Positions 19,775 to 27,985 of a stretch of DNA of 32,341 nucleotides are shown here, in pieces. Both the position numbers and the translations under genes were made by a program. Under the pieces are notes generated by a model that worked only from the letters and a program-made list of their open reading frames with translations, did no database searches and was not told the DNA's origin. Source of the stretch: Desulfohalobiaceae bacterium (GTDB taxonomy: Bacteria > Desulfobacterota > Desulfovibrionia > Desulfovibrionales > Desulfothermaceae); NCBI GenBank assembly GCA_021737085.1, contig JAIPEP010000013.1, positions 1-32,341 on the forward strand, given 5' to 3'. How positions within the stretch are numbered: the first letter of the stretch is position 1; each line of letters begins with the position of its first letter.

Positions 19775-20251
19775 TTGAGGATCTATTTGGCGGGCCCCCT
19801 ATTTTCCGAAGGGCAGCGAAGCTGGCAGATTCGGATAAAGCAAGGAATACAGAACTGGGCAGCCCTGCAGGGTCTGGATGTGGACGTGGTCTATCCCTAT
19901 GAGCTTGTCGCCTCGGCCCAGGGCGCACAAGCCAGGGAACTGGATGGTGAAGGCGTCTTCGCCGTGTGCGAGAGCGCACTGCGGGACTCGGACATCCTGG
20001 TGGCCACCTTGGACGGGGCGCAGGTGGACGACGGAACGGCCTGGGAGGTGGGCTACTTCTATGCCCTCTGCAAGGGTGCGAGGGAGCGGATCCTGGGAAT
20101 CCGCACGGACTTCCGACGCGCCGGAGAGGCGGAGGGAACCAGGGTAAACGCCATGCTCGACTCCAGCTGTTTTGCTATTGTGGGTTCCCTGGAGGAACTG
20201 TTGGAGAGGCTAAGCCCTTTGGTGGGAGTGAAAAATCCCCCAGTGTCTTGA
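19775..20251 (+). CDS. Nucleoside 2-deoxyribosyltransferase family protein
   Basis: The 158-residue protein starts at a TTG (caggggatagcggc ahead) with RIYLAGPLFSEGQRSWQIRI. The DGAQVDDGTAWEVGYFYALC segment contains the family's catalytic Glu (Glu91). These enzymes exchange bases between deoxyribonucleosides, or hydrolyse the N-glycosidic bond, in nucleotide salvage; the exact substrate is not predictable. It lies 38 nt after tyrS, probably in the same transcript, and is convergent with the MgtC gene 30 nt beyond. Confidence 0.8.
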   Translation: MRIYLAGPLFSEGQRSWQIRIKQGIQNWAALQGLDVDVVYPYELVASAQGAQARELDGEGVFAVCESALRDSDILVATLDGAQVDDGTAWEVGYFYALCKGARERILGIRTDFRRAGEAEGTRVNAMLDSSCFAIVGSLEELLERLSPLVGVKNPPVS

Positions 20252-20281
20252 TATTTTTCCCCGCCGTGCCCCTTTCTCCCT

Positions 20282-21004
20282 TTAGGGCACTTCGGCTTCC
20301 CGCCAGGAGAACTCCAGGATGGAATGTATTTCCCGGAGCGAATCCAGGAGCTCGTTCCAGGCCAGATCATCCTTGCTCACCATGCGGAAGGTATAGGTTA
20401 CATCCTGCTCCTCCATATTTTCCTTGTAGTTGACGAACTCGATGGAGAGCCCGCTGAAAGAATCCAGCACCCGGCGGATCTCGTTGATAGGCCGTGCCTC
20501 GCAGCAGCAGCGCACGGTGAGCAGGGTGTGTTGATCCCTGGCGATATCCGGTCTGTAGACTCGCAGGCCGAAAAGGGCCAGGAAGGTGATGCCGCTGGTG
20601 ACCAGGGCGGGCAGATAGAGACCCGCCCCTATGGCCAGCCCCAGGGCGGTAACCAGCCATAACCCGGCTGCAGTGGTCAGGCCCCGTATGCTGCCGCGGC
20701 CCTTGATAATAGTACCGGCCCCGAGAAAACCCATTCCGGCCACAGTGTAGGAAGCGATGCGGCCCGGGTCCGCCCTGATGATACTCTCCTCCCCGTGCCC
20801 CAGGTGCATCTGGGGGATGTACAGGGAAAGCTGCATGAGCAGACAGGCGGCGATGGCCAACAGGATGTTGGTCCGCAGGCCCGCGGCCTGGCCGTGGGCC
20901 TCGCGCTCCAGGCCAATGATACCTCCTAGGAGTGCGGCCAGGATCAGCTTGAATAGCTCTGTCCATTCCTGTCTGGCCAAAAACTCGAAAAGGATTTCCT
21001 GCAC
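20282..21004 (-). CDS. MgtC/SapB-family membrane protein
   Basis: The 240-residue protein begins at a GTG (21004, gggag upstream). About five N-terminal membrane segments contain the family motif GLEREAHGQAAGLRTNILL and FLGAGTIIKGRGSIRGLTTA. A cytoplasmic ACT-like C-terminal domain follows (residues about 155-240, with LLTVRCCCEARPINEIRRVL). MgtC proteins are linked to growth in low magnesium and to control of the F1F0 ATP synthase in Salmonella; here that link is only family-level. The length is normal. Confidence 0.9.
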   Translation of the reverse strand: MQEILFEFLARQEWTELFKLILAALLGGIIGLEREAHGQAAGLRTNILLAIAACLLMQLSLYIPQMHLGHGEESIIRADPGRIASYTVAGMGFLGAGTIIKGRGSIRGLTTAAGLWLVTALGLAIGAGLYLPALVTSGITFLALFGLRVYRPDIARDQHTLLTVRCCCEARPINEIRRVLDSFSGLSIEFVNYKENMEEQDVTYTFRMVSKDDLAWNELLDSLREIHSILEFSWREAEVP

Positions 21005-21028
21005 AGGGCATTCTCCCGGGTCAGGGTC

Positions 21029-21214
21029 TTACTGGGCATCGCTGGTTTGCGGATCTTCCTGGTTCTTCTGGATCAGCAGAACGGGCACGGAAACCTCGTT
21101 GACGAACTGATTCAGTGTCTGGCCCTGGAATTCCGGCGGCTCGCAGGCAAGGCGGAGGATAAGCGCTTTGCGCAGCGCTTGGGGCTTTATACTTATCTCA
21201 AGACTCTTATGCGT
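21029..21214 (-). pseudogene. C-terminal gene remnant, possibly universal-stress-protein-like
   Basis: On the minus strand the frame ending TAA at 21029-21031 reads, in its last part, a segment with TLNQFVNEVSVPVLLIQKNQ. This resembles the final helix and strand of universal stress proteins. No start codon or N-terminal part is present, and an upstream stop truncates it. It lies 25 nt before the MgtC start, so an intact ancestor would have been cotranscribed. The family assignment is uncertain. Confidence 0.3.
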
Positions 21215-21332
21215 TGCTTCATGGCTGCCATTGATTATTCAAAGTATCGTGCTCGCATCGTAAATCGCCCGGAGCCGAGGCGAAAAAACATGGCAAGACG
21301 ATCAGCCCTAATAAAAGGCAACTCCCCGGCAA

Positions 21333-21356
21333 GGTCCAAAATTACGTTGTAGTATT
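21333..21356 (+). repeat. IS-end-like motif, copy A
   Basis: GGTCCAAAATTACGTTGTAG followed by TATT. About 21 of 24 positions match copy B at 30141. The copy lies in a 525-nt gene-poor stretch (21005-21529) together with the remnant above. No transposase is nearby, so it would be a relic. The rest of this gap shows no further gene. Confidence 0.4.
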
Positions 21357-21529
21357 AAGAGGATAAAACACAAGAGTTTGTTTGTGAAGTGGAGGTCTGG
21401 GGCGCTCCAAGACTTGACGAGTAGCCTCGGGGGTACGTATAGAATAGAAAGGAATACGCGCCTCGACCTGGGCAGGCCGAGACCATGGCATTGTGTACTT
21501 CGTGTTTGCCAGTCATCTAGGAGGAGACC

Positions 21530-22852
21530 ATGGACGTTCTCTTGATCCATCCCCCGTTTCTGGAGGGATATTCCAAGGCGCGGATAGATCTGCCACCCTT
21601 AGGGATCGGTTACTTGGCTTCCGTTCTCCGTGGGGAGGGTCACACGGTACGGATCGCGGATCTCAACATAGATTCCCGATACCTGCTGGATCGGGTCGGG
21701 GAATTCGATCTAGTGGGCATTTCCGGGGATACCCCCCGGCATGGAGTGGCCATGGAGCTGGCGGCAAAGGTTAGGGAGCAGGGAGTGCCCGTGGCCATGG
21801 GCGGGCCCCATGTATCCTTTCGAGCGGAAGAGAACCTCCGCTCGGGACCTGTGGACTATGTGGTCCGTGGCGAGGGAGAGGAGAGCTTCCGCAACCTTGT
21901 CCGCGACTTGCAGGAGGGAGGTGACGGTGTCGGCGTACCCGGGATTTCCTGCCGCAATAAGGGGGAGGTGCTGCACAACCCCACAACGAGCTTTCTGGAC
22001 ATCAATGATATTCCCCTGCCCTCTCGCGACCTTTTGCCCATGTCCTCCTACCGGGTCTATGTGGGGAACAGGCTGGGAACCACTGTGATTGCCAGCAGGG
22101 GATGTCCCTTCAACTGTTCCTTTTGCTCCTCCTCGGAGCTCTTCGGCCTGCGCTGGCGCCCCAGGGAGCCGGAGGCGATAGTGGACGAAGTGGAATACCT
22201 CTACCGCCACTACGGCTTCCGCGCCGTATTGTTCATGGACGACAATTTTACCCTGGATCCGGATCGGACCATCAGGATCTGCGAGCTCATGCTAAAGCGC
22301 GGTCTGGATGTCAAATGGTGGTGCTTTTCCCGCGTGACCAGCGTGAATCAGCGGGAGGACATGGTGGAGAGCATGGCAGAGGCAGGGGGGGAGATGGTCT
22401 TTTTAGGGGTGGAGACACCTCACGAGGAGGTCCTGGATCACTACGGCAAAAAGGCCACCTCCGAGGATGCGCAAGGTGCAGTGCGGATCCTGCGCAAGCA
22501 CGGGATCCGGATCTACGGCAGCCTTATCCTGGGCGACCCCCAGGAGGACCAGAGGATGATCCGGCAAACCATCAGCTATGCCAAATCCTTGAATCCGAAC
22601 ATAGCCCAGTTCGCCATCCTTACCCCTTATCCCGGGACCAGGCTCTATGACGAGATGCGCCCCCGGCTCCTGGATCGGGACTGGTCCTATTACGACGGCC
22701 TGCACTCCGTGATAAGCTATGACTATCTTACCCCGGAAGAGGTGGAGGGGTTTTTGAAAAAGGCTTACCTTACCTTTTATCTCCAACCCAAAAAGCTTCT
22801 CGTTCATGGCAGGAATATGGCCAAGTTCCTCTTATACTTGGCCAAGAGGTAG
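21530..22852 (+). CDS. B12-binding-domain radical SAM protein
   Basis: The 440-residue protein has an N-terminal cobalamin-binding-like domain (residues about 1-130; MDVLLIHPPF, PPLGIGYLASVLRGEGHTV, MGGPHVSF, GEGEESF). A radical SAM barrel follows with ASRGCPFNCSFCSSS (CX3CX2C), then FLGVETPHEEVLDHYGKK and TPYPGTRLYDEM. Relatives methylate or rearrange lipids, antibiotics and tetrapyrroles, often at unactivated carbons; the substrate here is unknown. A strong aggaggag site precedes the ATG. The gene stands alone, convergent with bpsA (24-nt gap), so context does not help. Confidence 0.88.
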   Translation: MDVLLIHPPFLEGYSKARIDLPPLGIGYLASVLRGEGHTVRIADLNIDSRYLLDRVGEFDLVGISGDTPRHGVAMELAAKVREQGVPVAMGGPHVSFRAEENLRSGPVDYVVRGEGEESFRNLVRDLQEGGDGVGVPGISCRNKGEVLHNPTTSFLDINDIPLPSRDLLPMSSYRVYVGNRLGTTVIASRGCPFNCSFCSSSELFGLRWRPREPEAIVDEVEYLYRHYGFRAVLFMDDNFTLDPDRTIRICELMLKRGLDVKWWCFSRVTSVNQREDMVESMAEAGGEMVFLGVETPHEEVLDHYGKKATSEDAQGAVRILRKHGIRIYGSLILGDPQEDQRMIRQTISYAKSLNPNIAQFAILTPYPGTRLYDEMRPRLLDRDWSYYDGLHSVISYDYLTPEEVEGFLKKAYLTFYLQPKKLLVHGRNMAKFLLYLAKR

Positions 22853-22876
22853 GCTAGCGAGAGAGGTGGAGGGCTT

Positions 22877-23899
22877 TTAACTGGGCGTGGCCAGGCTCTC
22901 CTCATCCCTGTACACTTTTTCGTCCAGATCCATGGCCTCCCGTATGAAAGGGCTAGGCTCCTGAACTGCCTCCACGCGGTAGAGGCTGGAGGTGTACCAG
23001 TCCGTATCCGCCTCTACCCCGATACGCTCAAACACCTCGCACTTTTCCTGATAGCTGGCGAAGCTCGTTTCCTGCTGGGGATAAAGGCTGAAACGCCTGC
23101 GGATGTCGGTAATCACCAGCCCCATCTGGAGCAGACGCTGTTGTATGGCGTGCCATTTGCTCCGCGAGGCCTCCAGGGTGGTGAGCCCGAAGTACCCGGA
23201 ACAGCCGTTTCCGCTGAGGGCGGAGACCCCCCGGGAAAGGAAGAGGGTTATGCCCGGCAGGGTTTCCACCGGATCCGTGATAAATACCTCGTGCTGCCCT
23301 GTCACTTCCTGAGGAAGCGGATTTTGCACGTCGAAGACACGTGCTTCCAAGGGCAGATTGTGTCGGCGGGCCAGATCGTTGATGTAGCTTACCAGACGGG
23401 AGTCAATCTCCAGCACCAGGACCCTTTCCGGGAGCCCGGTCAGGGCGAGGGCAGCCCCGAGGAGGTCGTCGTCACCGATGAGACATATGGAGGTCCGCAG
23501 GAGGTCGCCCCGCTCGTGGAGAAAGGCGGCCCTGAGGAGCACTCCCTGCAGGGAGATGAAGCCTTGGTCGAAGTCCTCTGAGGCGCTGGGCCGGCCCTGC
23601 AGAAATTCCTCGAACTGCCGGGCCAGGCGTGGGAAGGGCTCACCCGGCATATAGCCCGTTTGCTGGCAGTGGGGGCAAGCCGAACCCCTCCACTGCCTTA
23701 AAAAGCCGTAGGCGCTTTCTCCCTGTGTGGTCAGGGCGGCCTTTCCGGATTCTACCCGGACCAGGCCTTCCTCCTGCAGCTGCTCCAGGACGGGGAAGAA
23801 TTCCTTCAGACTGGCATCCTGGGAGTCGATAAGGGCATAAAGTGATTTTTCGCCCTGGACCAGGGCTTGGATGATCTGATTCTTTATCCGCTTGTGCAT
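22877..23899 (-). CDS. bpsA: Branched-chain polyamine synthase (N4-bis(aminopropyl)spermidine synthase)
   Basis: The 340-residue protein is of the family formerly called DUF43. An N-terminal winged-helix-like region (about 1-70) is followed by a CPHC pair and then a methyltransferase-like aminopropyltransferase domain. That domain holds CLIGDDDLLGAALALTG, the GDDD active-site motif, and VFITDPVETLPG. Characterised BpsA enzymes transfer aminopropyl groups from decarboxylated S-adenosylmethionine to the central nitrogen of spermidine. The ATG at 23899 is chosen for its agggggtgag site; a GTG at 23905 is in frame. It follows speH by 2 nt, which encodes the enzyme making its aminopropyl donor. 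Confidence 0.88.
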   Translation of the reverse strand: MHKRIKNQIIQALVQGEKSLYALIDSQDASLKEFFPVLEQLQEEGLVRVESGKAALTTQGESAYGFLRQWRGSACPHCQQTGYMPGEPFPRLARQFEEFLQGRPSASEDFDQGFISLQGVLLRAAFLHERGDLLRTSICLIGDDDLLGAALALTGLPERVLVLEIDSRLVSYINDLARRHNLPLEARVFDVQNPLPQEVTGQHEVFITDPVETLPGITLFLSRGVSALSGNGCSGYFGLTTLEASRSKWHAIQQRLLQMGLVITDIRRRFSLYPQQETSFASYQEKCEVFERIGVEADTDWYTSSLYRVEAVQEPSPFIREAMDLDEKVYRDEESLATPS

Positions 23900-23901
23900 A
23901 C

Positions 23902-24240
23902 TCACCCCCTGTCCAGGGCGTAGTGGCGATAGGATCTGGGCCTGAATTCCTCCAGAATATACTGAAAGGCCCTGTCCACTTGGCTAATGTCCCCGCAGGT
24001 GAACACATCCACATTGACCTGCTCGTATTCCGGCCAAGTGTGAATGGAGAAGTGCGATTCCTCGATCAGGATAACTCCGGTTACGCCGTAGGGGGTGAAC
24101 TGCTTATACATAGAGCCCACTTTGGTGAACCCTACCCGGTCGCTGATATCTTCCAGGATCTTTTTGACCTCCTCCTCGTAGGCAATAAGATCCTTGGCCA
24201 CACCGTAGAGCTCTGCAATGATGTGCCTCCCTACTACCAT
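23902..24240 (-). CDS. speH: S-adenosylmethionine decarboxylase proenzyme
   Basis: This pyruvoyl enzyme makes decarboxylated S-adenosylmethionine, the aminopropyl donor for polyamines. The 112-residue proenzyme starts VVGRHIIAELYG. Self-cleavage should occur before Ser62 in IEESHFSIHTWPE, which becomes the pyruvoyl group; His67 and Cys82 (VFTCGD) match the conserved processing and catalytic residues. The ATG at 24240 lies 5 nt after aaggggg; a GTG at 24246 is also in frame. First gene of a two-gene operon with bpsA. Confidence 0.95.
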   Translation of the reverse strand: MVVGRHIIAELYGVAKDLIAYEEEVKKILEDISDRVGFTKVGSMYKQFTPYGVTGVILIEESHFSIHTWPEYEQVNVDVFTCGDISQVDRAFQYILEEFRPRSYRHYALDRG

Positions 24241-24246
24241 GGCCAC

Positions 24247-24703
24247 CCCCCTTGTGCTTTGGAGGTTCGACAGGCACGACTTTGACGACGAGCGTTCCGA
24301 TTAAGGGGCTTAACCGGAAATGGCCACAGTAGGGTCTGTTTTCCCTACTTCAGGAATCGAGGGACCTTACCGCGTCCACCGCGAAACCTCGAATCACTTC
24401 CACGGATTGACCGGAATCCGGCACATCCTTGCGAACAGTGCAACCAGAACTCAATAGAAACGCTTTGCCCCTTCCTTTTTGTCCCCTGTCCCCCGCAACT
24501 TACCCGAATCCCATCCGGAAATCGCTTTTCCGGGTGGTTTTCGGGCAGAAACCGTTCGGGAGGCACGGAACAAAGCGCTTGTGTTGAGCCCCGTTGCAGT
24601 TGCCGGATTTATCCCTTGGACTCTTGCCGCAGCGTATTTCAGAACGGCATCACCTCAAAAAATCAAACTGAAACAACTATTATTTTTTCAGCGAATTTGT
24701 CAA
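24247..24703 (-). promoter_or_regulatory. Long structured leader and possible promoter of speH-bpsA
   Basis: TTGACA on the minus strand (24698-24703) followed after 15 nt by TAATAG is a weak but possible promoter. It would leave a leader of roughly 430 nt. Within it, CCCGAA and a nested 10-bp stem form an imperfect long hairpin (24503-24545). AGTAGGG/CCCTACT (24328-24349, 8-nt loop) form a second. No known riboswitch consensus (SAM-I and cobalamin were considered) was recognised. No gene is evident; an open minus-strand frame across about 24450-24650 has no start or recognisable family. Confidence 0.35.
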
Positions 24704-24776
24704 GGGTGAAAGTATGCTGCTCAGCGTGTGTCTCTGCCATGGAGGCGGGTTTCGGATATGTTGTCTGCAGGGGGGA

Positions 24777-25088
24777 TCATTCCTTAAGCAGGGCTCTTTT
24801 GCGCTGTGTGTATTCCTCCGGGGTGATTTCCCCTCGGGCCAGGCGCATATCCAGGGTTTCCAGGGCCTTTTTCCGGGATTCTGGCCTGTCGCCCCGGAAG
24901 AACCCCTTGGGGCCGAAGGCCCAGCGCAAAAGGAGGGCGAGAAAAGCAAGCACCAGCGCGATGAAGACTAGCTTGCTCAGGGAAAGGAGCCATCCTCCCT
25001 CCAGGCCCGGGCCGAAGGGCCACCTGGCCCAGGGATGCTGTCCCCGGGACAGTAAGAAAAGATATTGGATAGGCTCCGGGATATGCAT
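24777..25088 (-). CDS. SHOCT-domain membrane protein
   Basis: The 103-residue protein has one membrane segment (LSLSKLVFIALVLAFLALLL, residues about 36-56). It ends in a C-terminal SHOCT motif (ALETLDMRLARGEITPEEY and on to the terminus), a short helical module often found at the end of oligomeric membrane or phage proteins. The ATG overlaps the aroK stop (TGATG), so it is translationally coupled to aroK. Function is unknown. Confidence 0.8.
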   Translation of the reverse strand: MHIPEPIQYLFLLSRGQHPWARWPFGPGLEGGWLLSLSKLVFIALVLAFLALLLRWAFGPKGFFRGDRPESRKKALETLDMRLARGEITPEEYTQRKRALLKE

Positions 25089-25705
25089 CAGTAAAACCCC
25101 AGTGTTTGAAGGACCAGATCCGTGAGCTCTTGTGGCGTGTTCTCCGCCGGGAGGAGGTAGTCCTGGCACTCGTAGTACAAGGGCTCTCTCTGTCTCAGGG
25201 CCTGCACGAGTTCCTCCTCCATGGATCCTTGGCTCAGGGCGGGGCGCTCCCCGTGGTCCTCCTCCCGCTGCAGCCGCTGCACAAGAAGGGAGACGTCGGC
25301 CAGGAGATAGAAGACCGCCCCGCTCGAGCGAAGGAGCTGCCTGTTTCCCGGGCGCAAGACTATGCCCCCGCCGGTAGCCACGACCCGGCCCGGTATGCTG
25401 CAGACCTCGCGGAGGGTCTCTTCCTCCAGGTCGCGGAATGTCTGCCATCCGCTGTGGGAAACGATCTCGGAAATGCTTTTTTGGGCCCGCTTCTGGACCA
25501 TGCGGTCGGTGTCCACCATTTCGGCCCCCAGCCTGGAGGCGACCTCGCGGGCCACGGTGGTTTTCCCGCTTCCCCGCAGTCCGAGGAAGAAGATGCTTTC
25601 CTGTTGCAGGGAGAAGGCAGGCTCATCCAGGGTCTCGCCGTGGCGCCGCACCTTCTTCTCCTCTGGATTATTCACCCGCACTTTTTCCTGGATGAAACGG
25701 GTCAT
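25088..25705 (-). CDS. aroK: Shikimate kinase
   Basis: ATP-dependent phosphorylation of shikimate in aromatic amino-acid synthesis. The 205-residue protein has Walker A GLRGSGKT at 42-49, shikimate-binding VDTDRMV (Asp67) and FRDLEEE (Arg91), and the GGG loop (ATGGGIVLRPG near 112). The LID-region arginine lies in GERPALS. About 30 extra N-terminal residues precede the kinase fold, longer than typical AroK. The ATG at 25705 has an aggagg site. Confidence 0.93.
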   Translation of the reverse strand: MTRFIQEKVRVNNPEEKKVRRHGETLDEPAFSLQQESIFFLGLRGSGKTTVAREVASRLGAEMVDTDRMVQKRAQKSISEIVSHSGWQTFRDLEEETLREVCSIPGRVVATGGGIVLRPGNRQLLRSSGAVFYLLADVSLLVQRLQREEDHGERPALSQGSMEEELVQALRQREPLYYECQDYLLPAENTPQELTDLVLQTLGFY

Positions 25706-25746
25706 TTATCAGTGCCTCCTGATGGGGCCCAGTGGGTCCTAAAATT

Positions 25747-25789
25747 GCTCAGCAGATGCGATACTTCAAGGAGTCTGCTGGGCATTTTT
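25747..25789. promoter_or_regulatory. Hairpin in the aroK leader
   Basis: GCTCAGCAGA (25747-25756) pairs with TCTGCTGGGC (25774-25783), 10 bp with one wobble. T5 follows on the plus strand and TTTT on the minus strand. It sits about 40 nt before the aroK start. Its minus-strand loop contains CTCCTT, which can pair with the aroK aggagg site. An attenuator or translational switch is possible, or it is only a bidirectional terminator. Confidence 0.4.
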
Positions 25790-25939
25790 GGTCCAAGCAC
25801 CGACCTAGGGCGCGTCATATTCGTGTTCTAAAAAGCATAACCAAAGAAAGCACGGCCTGCAATGCGACAGCTACTGAGCCGGGGACTGGAAATGTATGAC
25901 TCACATCAGCCCCGATCTATATGAAACCCGGCGAACACA

Positions 25940-26031
25940 TGCACCCATTCTTTGAATGGGTGCAGAGTGAAGCGCTCTCCCCGGATAGGCTCCGGTCATT
26001 GTATGCTTGGTTGTGCCCGGGTCAGCCCGGG
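25940..26031. other. Gene-free stretch with two hairpins
   Basis: TGCACCCATTC (25940-25950) pairs exactly with GAATGGGTGCA (25954-25964) around TTT. CCCGGG-TCAG-CCCGGG lies at 26016-26031. Neither has a T-tract. The whole 25706-26046 interval between aroK and the hcp terminator contains no recognisable gene. Confidence 0.45.
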
Positions 26032-26046
26032 AGTGAGGGTTGTAGG

Positions 26047-26088
26047 AAAAAAGCCCTCAAGTGATGCGTCAGAGGCTCACTTGGGGGC
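26047..26088 (-). terminator. Intrinsic terminator of hcp
   Basis: On the minus strand, GCCCCCAAGTGA (26088-26077) pairs with TCACTTGAGGGC (26064-26053), 11 of 12 bp, followed by six T residues. It lies 50 nt after the hcp stop. Confidence 0.85.
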
Positions 26089-26137
26089 GTATCTCAGGTT
26101 ATCCGCTTATCGGGCGAATACCGGCTAGGAGCCGGGG

Positions 26138-27784
26138 CTATTCCCCTCGCATCATGGCCTGGATATCCTCGTTTACATCCCCGATGGGCTTGATGTTGAA
26201 TTTCTCCACCAGCACATTGGCCACGTTCGGGGACAGAAAACCAGGCAGGGTGGGGCCGAGCCGTATGCCCTGAAAGCCCAAATACAGCAGGGACAGCAGC
26301 ACGGCCACTGCCTTCTGCTCGTACCAGGCGATGTCGAAGGAGATGGGCAGGTCGTTGATGTCCTCCAGCCCAAAGGCCTCCTTGAGCTTCAGGGCGATTA
26401 CTGCCAGGGAGTAGCAGTCGTTGCACTGCCCGGCGTCCAGGATTCGCGGGATGCCGCCGATGTCTCCCAGATTTAGCTTGTTGTAGCGGTATTTGGCGCA
26501 TCCCGCGGTGAGGATGACCGTGTCCTGGGGCAGGTTCTGGGCCACCTCGGTGAAGTAGCTCCGGGTCTTGTGGCGACCGTCGCAGCCGGCCATGACCACG
26601 AAGCGCTTGATCGCCCCGGACTTGACCGCCTCAACCACCTTGTCCGCCAGGGCCATGACCTGGTTGTGGGCGAAGCCGCCCACGATCTTCCCGGACTCGA
26701 TCTCCTGCGGGGGCTGGCATTGCTTGGCCTTCTCGATCACCGGGGAGAAGTCCTTGGCTCCGCCTTCCGGCCTGTCCGCAATGTGGCCCGCCCCTGGATA
26801 GTTCACCACACCAGTGGTGAACAGCCGGTCCAGGTAGGCGCTGTCCTTCTTCAGGGGCACCAGGCAGTTGGTGGTCAGGAGCACGGGGCCGCCAAAGGAC
26901 TCGAACTCGCTGGTCTGCTGCCACCAGGATCCGCCGTAATTGCCCTTGAAGTGATCAAACTGTTTGAAGGCCGGATAGTAGTTCGCAGGTAGCATCTCCC
27001 CGTGAGTGTAGACATCCACTCCCGTGCCCTGGGTCTGCTGGAGCAGCTCCTCCATATCCTTGAGGTCGTGGCCGCTGATCAGGATGCCGGGCCTGTTTCC
27101 GGCGCCAATGTTCACCTCGGTCATCTCGGGGTGGCCGTAGGCGGAGGTGTTGGCCTCGTCCAGGGCGGCCATGGTGTTCACCGCGGTCTCTCCCGCCTTC
27201 AGAACCATGTTGATCATTTCCTCGGTGGAGAGATCCCGTGTGGTCGAGGCCAGGGCCTGCTGGATGAAGGCATACACATCATCTTTTTCCTGGCCCAGGA
27301 TGGCGGCGTGATCGGCATAGGCGGCGATTCCCTTGGTGCCTATGGTCAGAAGCTCCCGCAGGGAACGCACGTCCTCGTTCTGCGTGGCGGTGATGCGCAC
27401 CTCGTCGGACCCCGCCTTGGCCAGGATCTGGTCCTTGTCCTCGGCATACCAGGTCGCGCAGTCCGGCAGCGGCCCGGATACGGCGCTCCCCGCCTTTTCC
27501 CGGACCCTCTCCCGAACCTGGAGGGCTTGTCTGATCCGGTCCACGATCACATCGTTGTCCCAGGCCACATTGGTGATGGTGGTGAACAGGGCCTTGCACA
27601 CGAAGTGGGCTGCATCCCGGTCCAGGTCCCCCTGTTCCGCGAGCTTTTCGCCGTATACGGCAATGCCCTTGCAGACGTAGATGAGAAGGTCCTGGAGGTC
27701 CGCGGTCTCTTCCGGCTTGCCGCAAACTCCCTTTACCGTGCATCCTTCATTCTTGGCCGTTTCCTGGCATTGAAAGCAAAACAT
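26138..27784 (-). CDS. hcp: Hydroxylamine reductase / hybrid cluster protein (class I)
   Basis: The 548-residue cytoplasmic protein starts [20 protein letters not shown] with CX2CX8CX5C (Cys3, 6, 15, 21), the class I pattern that binds a [4Fe-4S] cluster. The C-terminal two thirds carries the hybrid Fe-S-O cluster ligands (segments with TAGCAKYR and [19 protein letters not shown]). Hcp reduces hydroxylamine in vitro and nitric oxide in vivo, protecting anaerobes from nitrosative stress. The ATG at 27784 has an aaggag site. Its own FNR/HcpR-type promoter lies upstream. No hcr reductase gene is adjacent. Confidence 0.97.
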   Translation of the reverse strand: MFCFQCQETAKNEGCTVKGVCGKPEETADLQDLLIYVCKGIAVYGEKLAEQGDLDRDAAHFVCKALFTTITNVAWDNDVIVDRIRQALQVRERVREKAGSAVSGPLPDCATWYAEDKDQILAKAGSDEVRITATQNEDVRSLRELLTIGTKGIAAYADHAAILGQEKDDVYAFIQQALASTTRDLSTEEMINMVLKAGETAVNTMAALDEANTSAYGHPEMTEVNIGAGNRPGILISGHDLKDMEELLQQTQGTGVDVYTHGEMLPANYYPAFKQFDHFKGNYGGSWWQQTSEFESFGGPVLLTTNCLVPLKKDSAYLDRLFTTGVVNYPGAGHIADRPEGGAKDFSPVIEKAKQCQPPQEIESGKIVGGFAHNQVMALADKVVEAVKSGAIKRFVVMAGCDGRHKTRSYFTEVAQNLPQDTVILTAGCAKYRYNKLNLGDIGGIPRILDAGQCNDCYSLAVIALKLKEAFGLEDINDLPISFDIAWYEQKAVAVLLSLLYLGFQGIRLGPTLPGFLSPNVANVLVEKFNIKPIGDVNEDIQAMMRGE

Positions 27785-27862
27785 GGTTTACTCCTTGATT
27801 TAGTGGTTCCTCACAAGCTTTTTTTGGATAACGCTTTTTGTTCTGTCCGAAAATTCCAGACC

Positions 27863-27905
27863 AGTCTAGGGGACTAATGATAAAAAGTATTTGATTGAGG
27901 TCAAA
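27863..27905 (-). promoter_or_regulatory. Class II FNR/HcpR-type promoter of hcp
   Basis: The palindrome TTGACCTCAATCAA (minus strand, 27904-27891; flanked to give TTTGACCTCAATCAAA) is a CRP/FNR-class operator close to the TTGAC...GTCAA pattern described for HcpR. A TAGACT -10 element lies at 27868-27863. The two centres are 32 nt apart, exactly the spacing that puts the operator at -41.5 (class II activation). The predicted start site is near 27856, giving a leader of about 72 nt. Confidence 0.7.
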
Positions 27906-27985
27906 CAAAAGCCCTGCGAACAGGTTTTTCCTGATTTTCATTGCGGGGAGCCGGATGGATCCCCCTGAAATCTGCAGAGCAAGAT

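Noticed and set aside
21238-21251. TTGATTATTCAA as an FNR site
   Set aside because: The half-sites are 4 nt apart instead of 6, so it does not fit FNR-type dimers.
24262-24285. GGTTCGA as a tRNA T-loop (a possible selC was looked for)
   Set aside because: No acceptor stem or anticodon arm can be drawn around it; no tRNA gene was found anywhere in the window.
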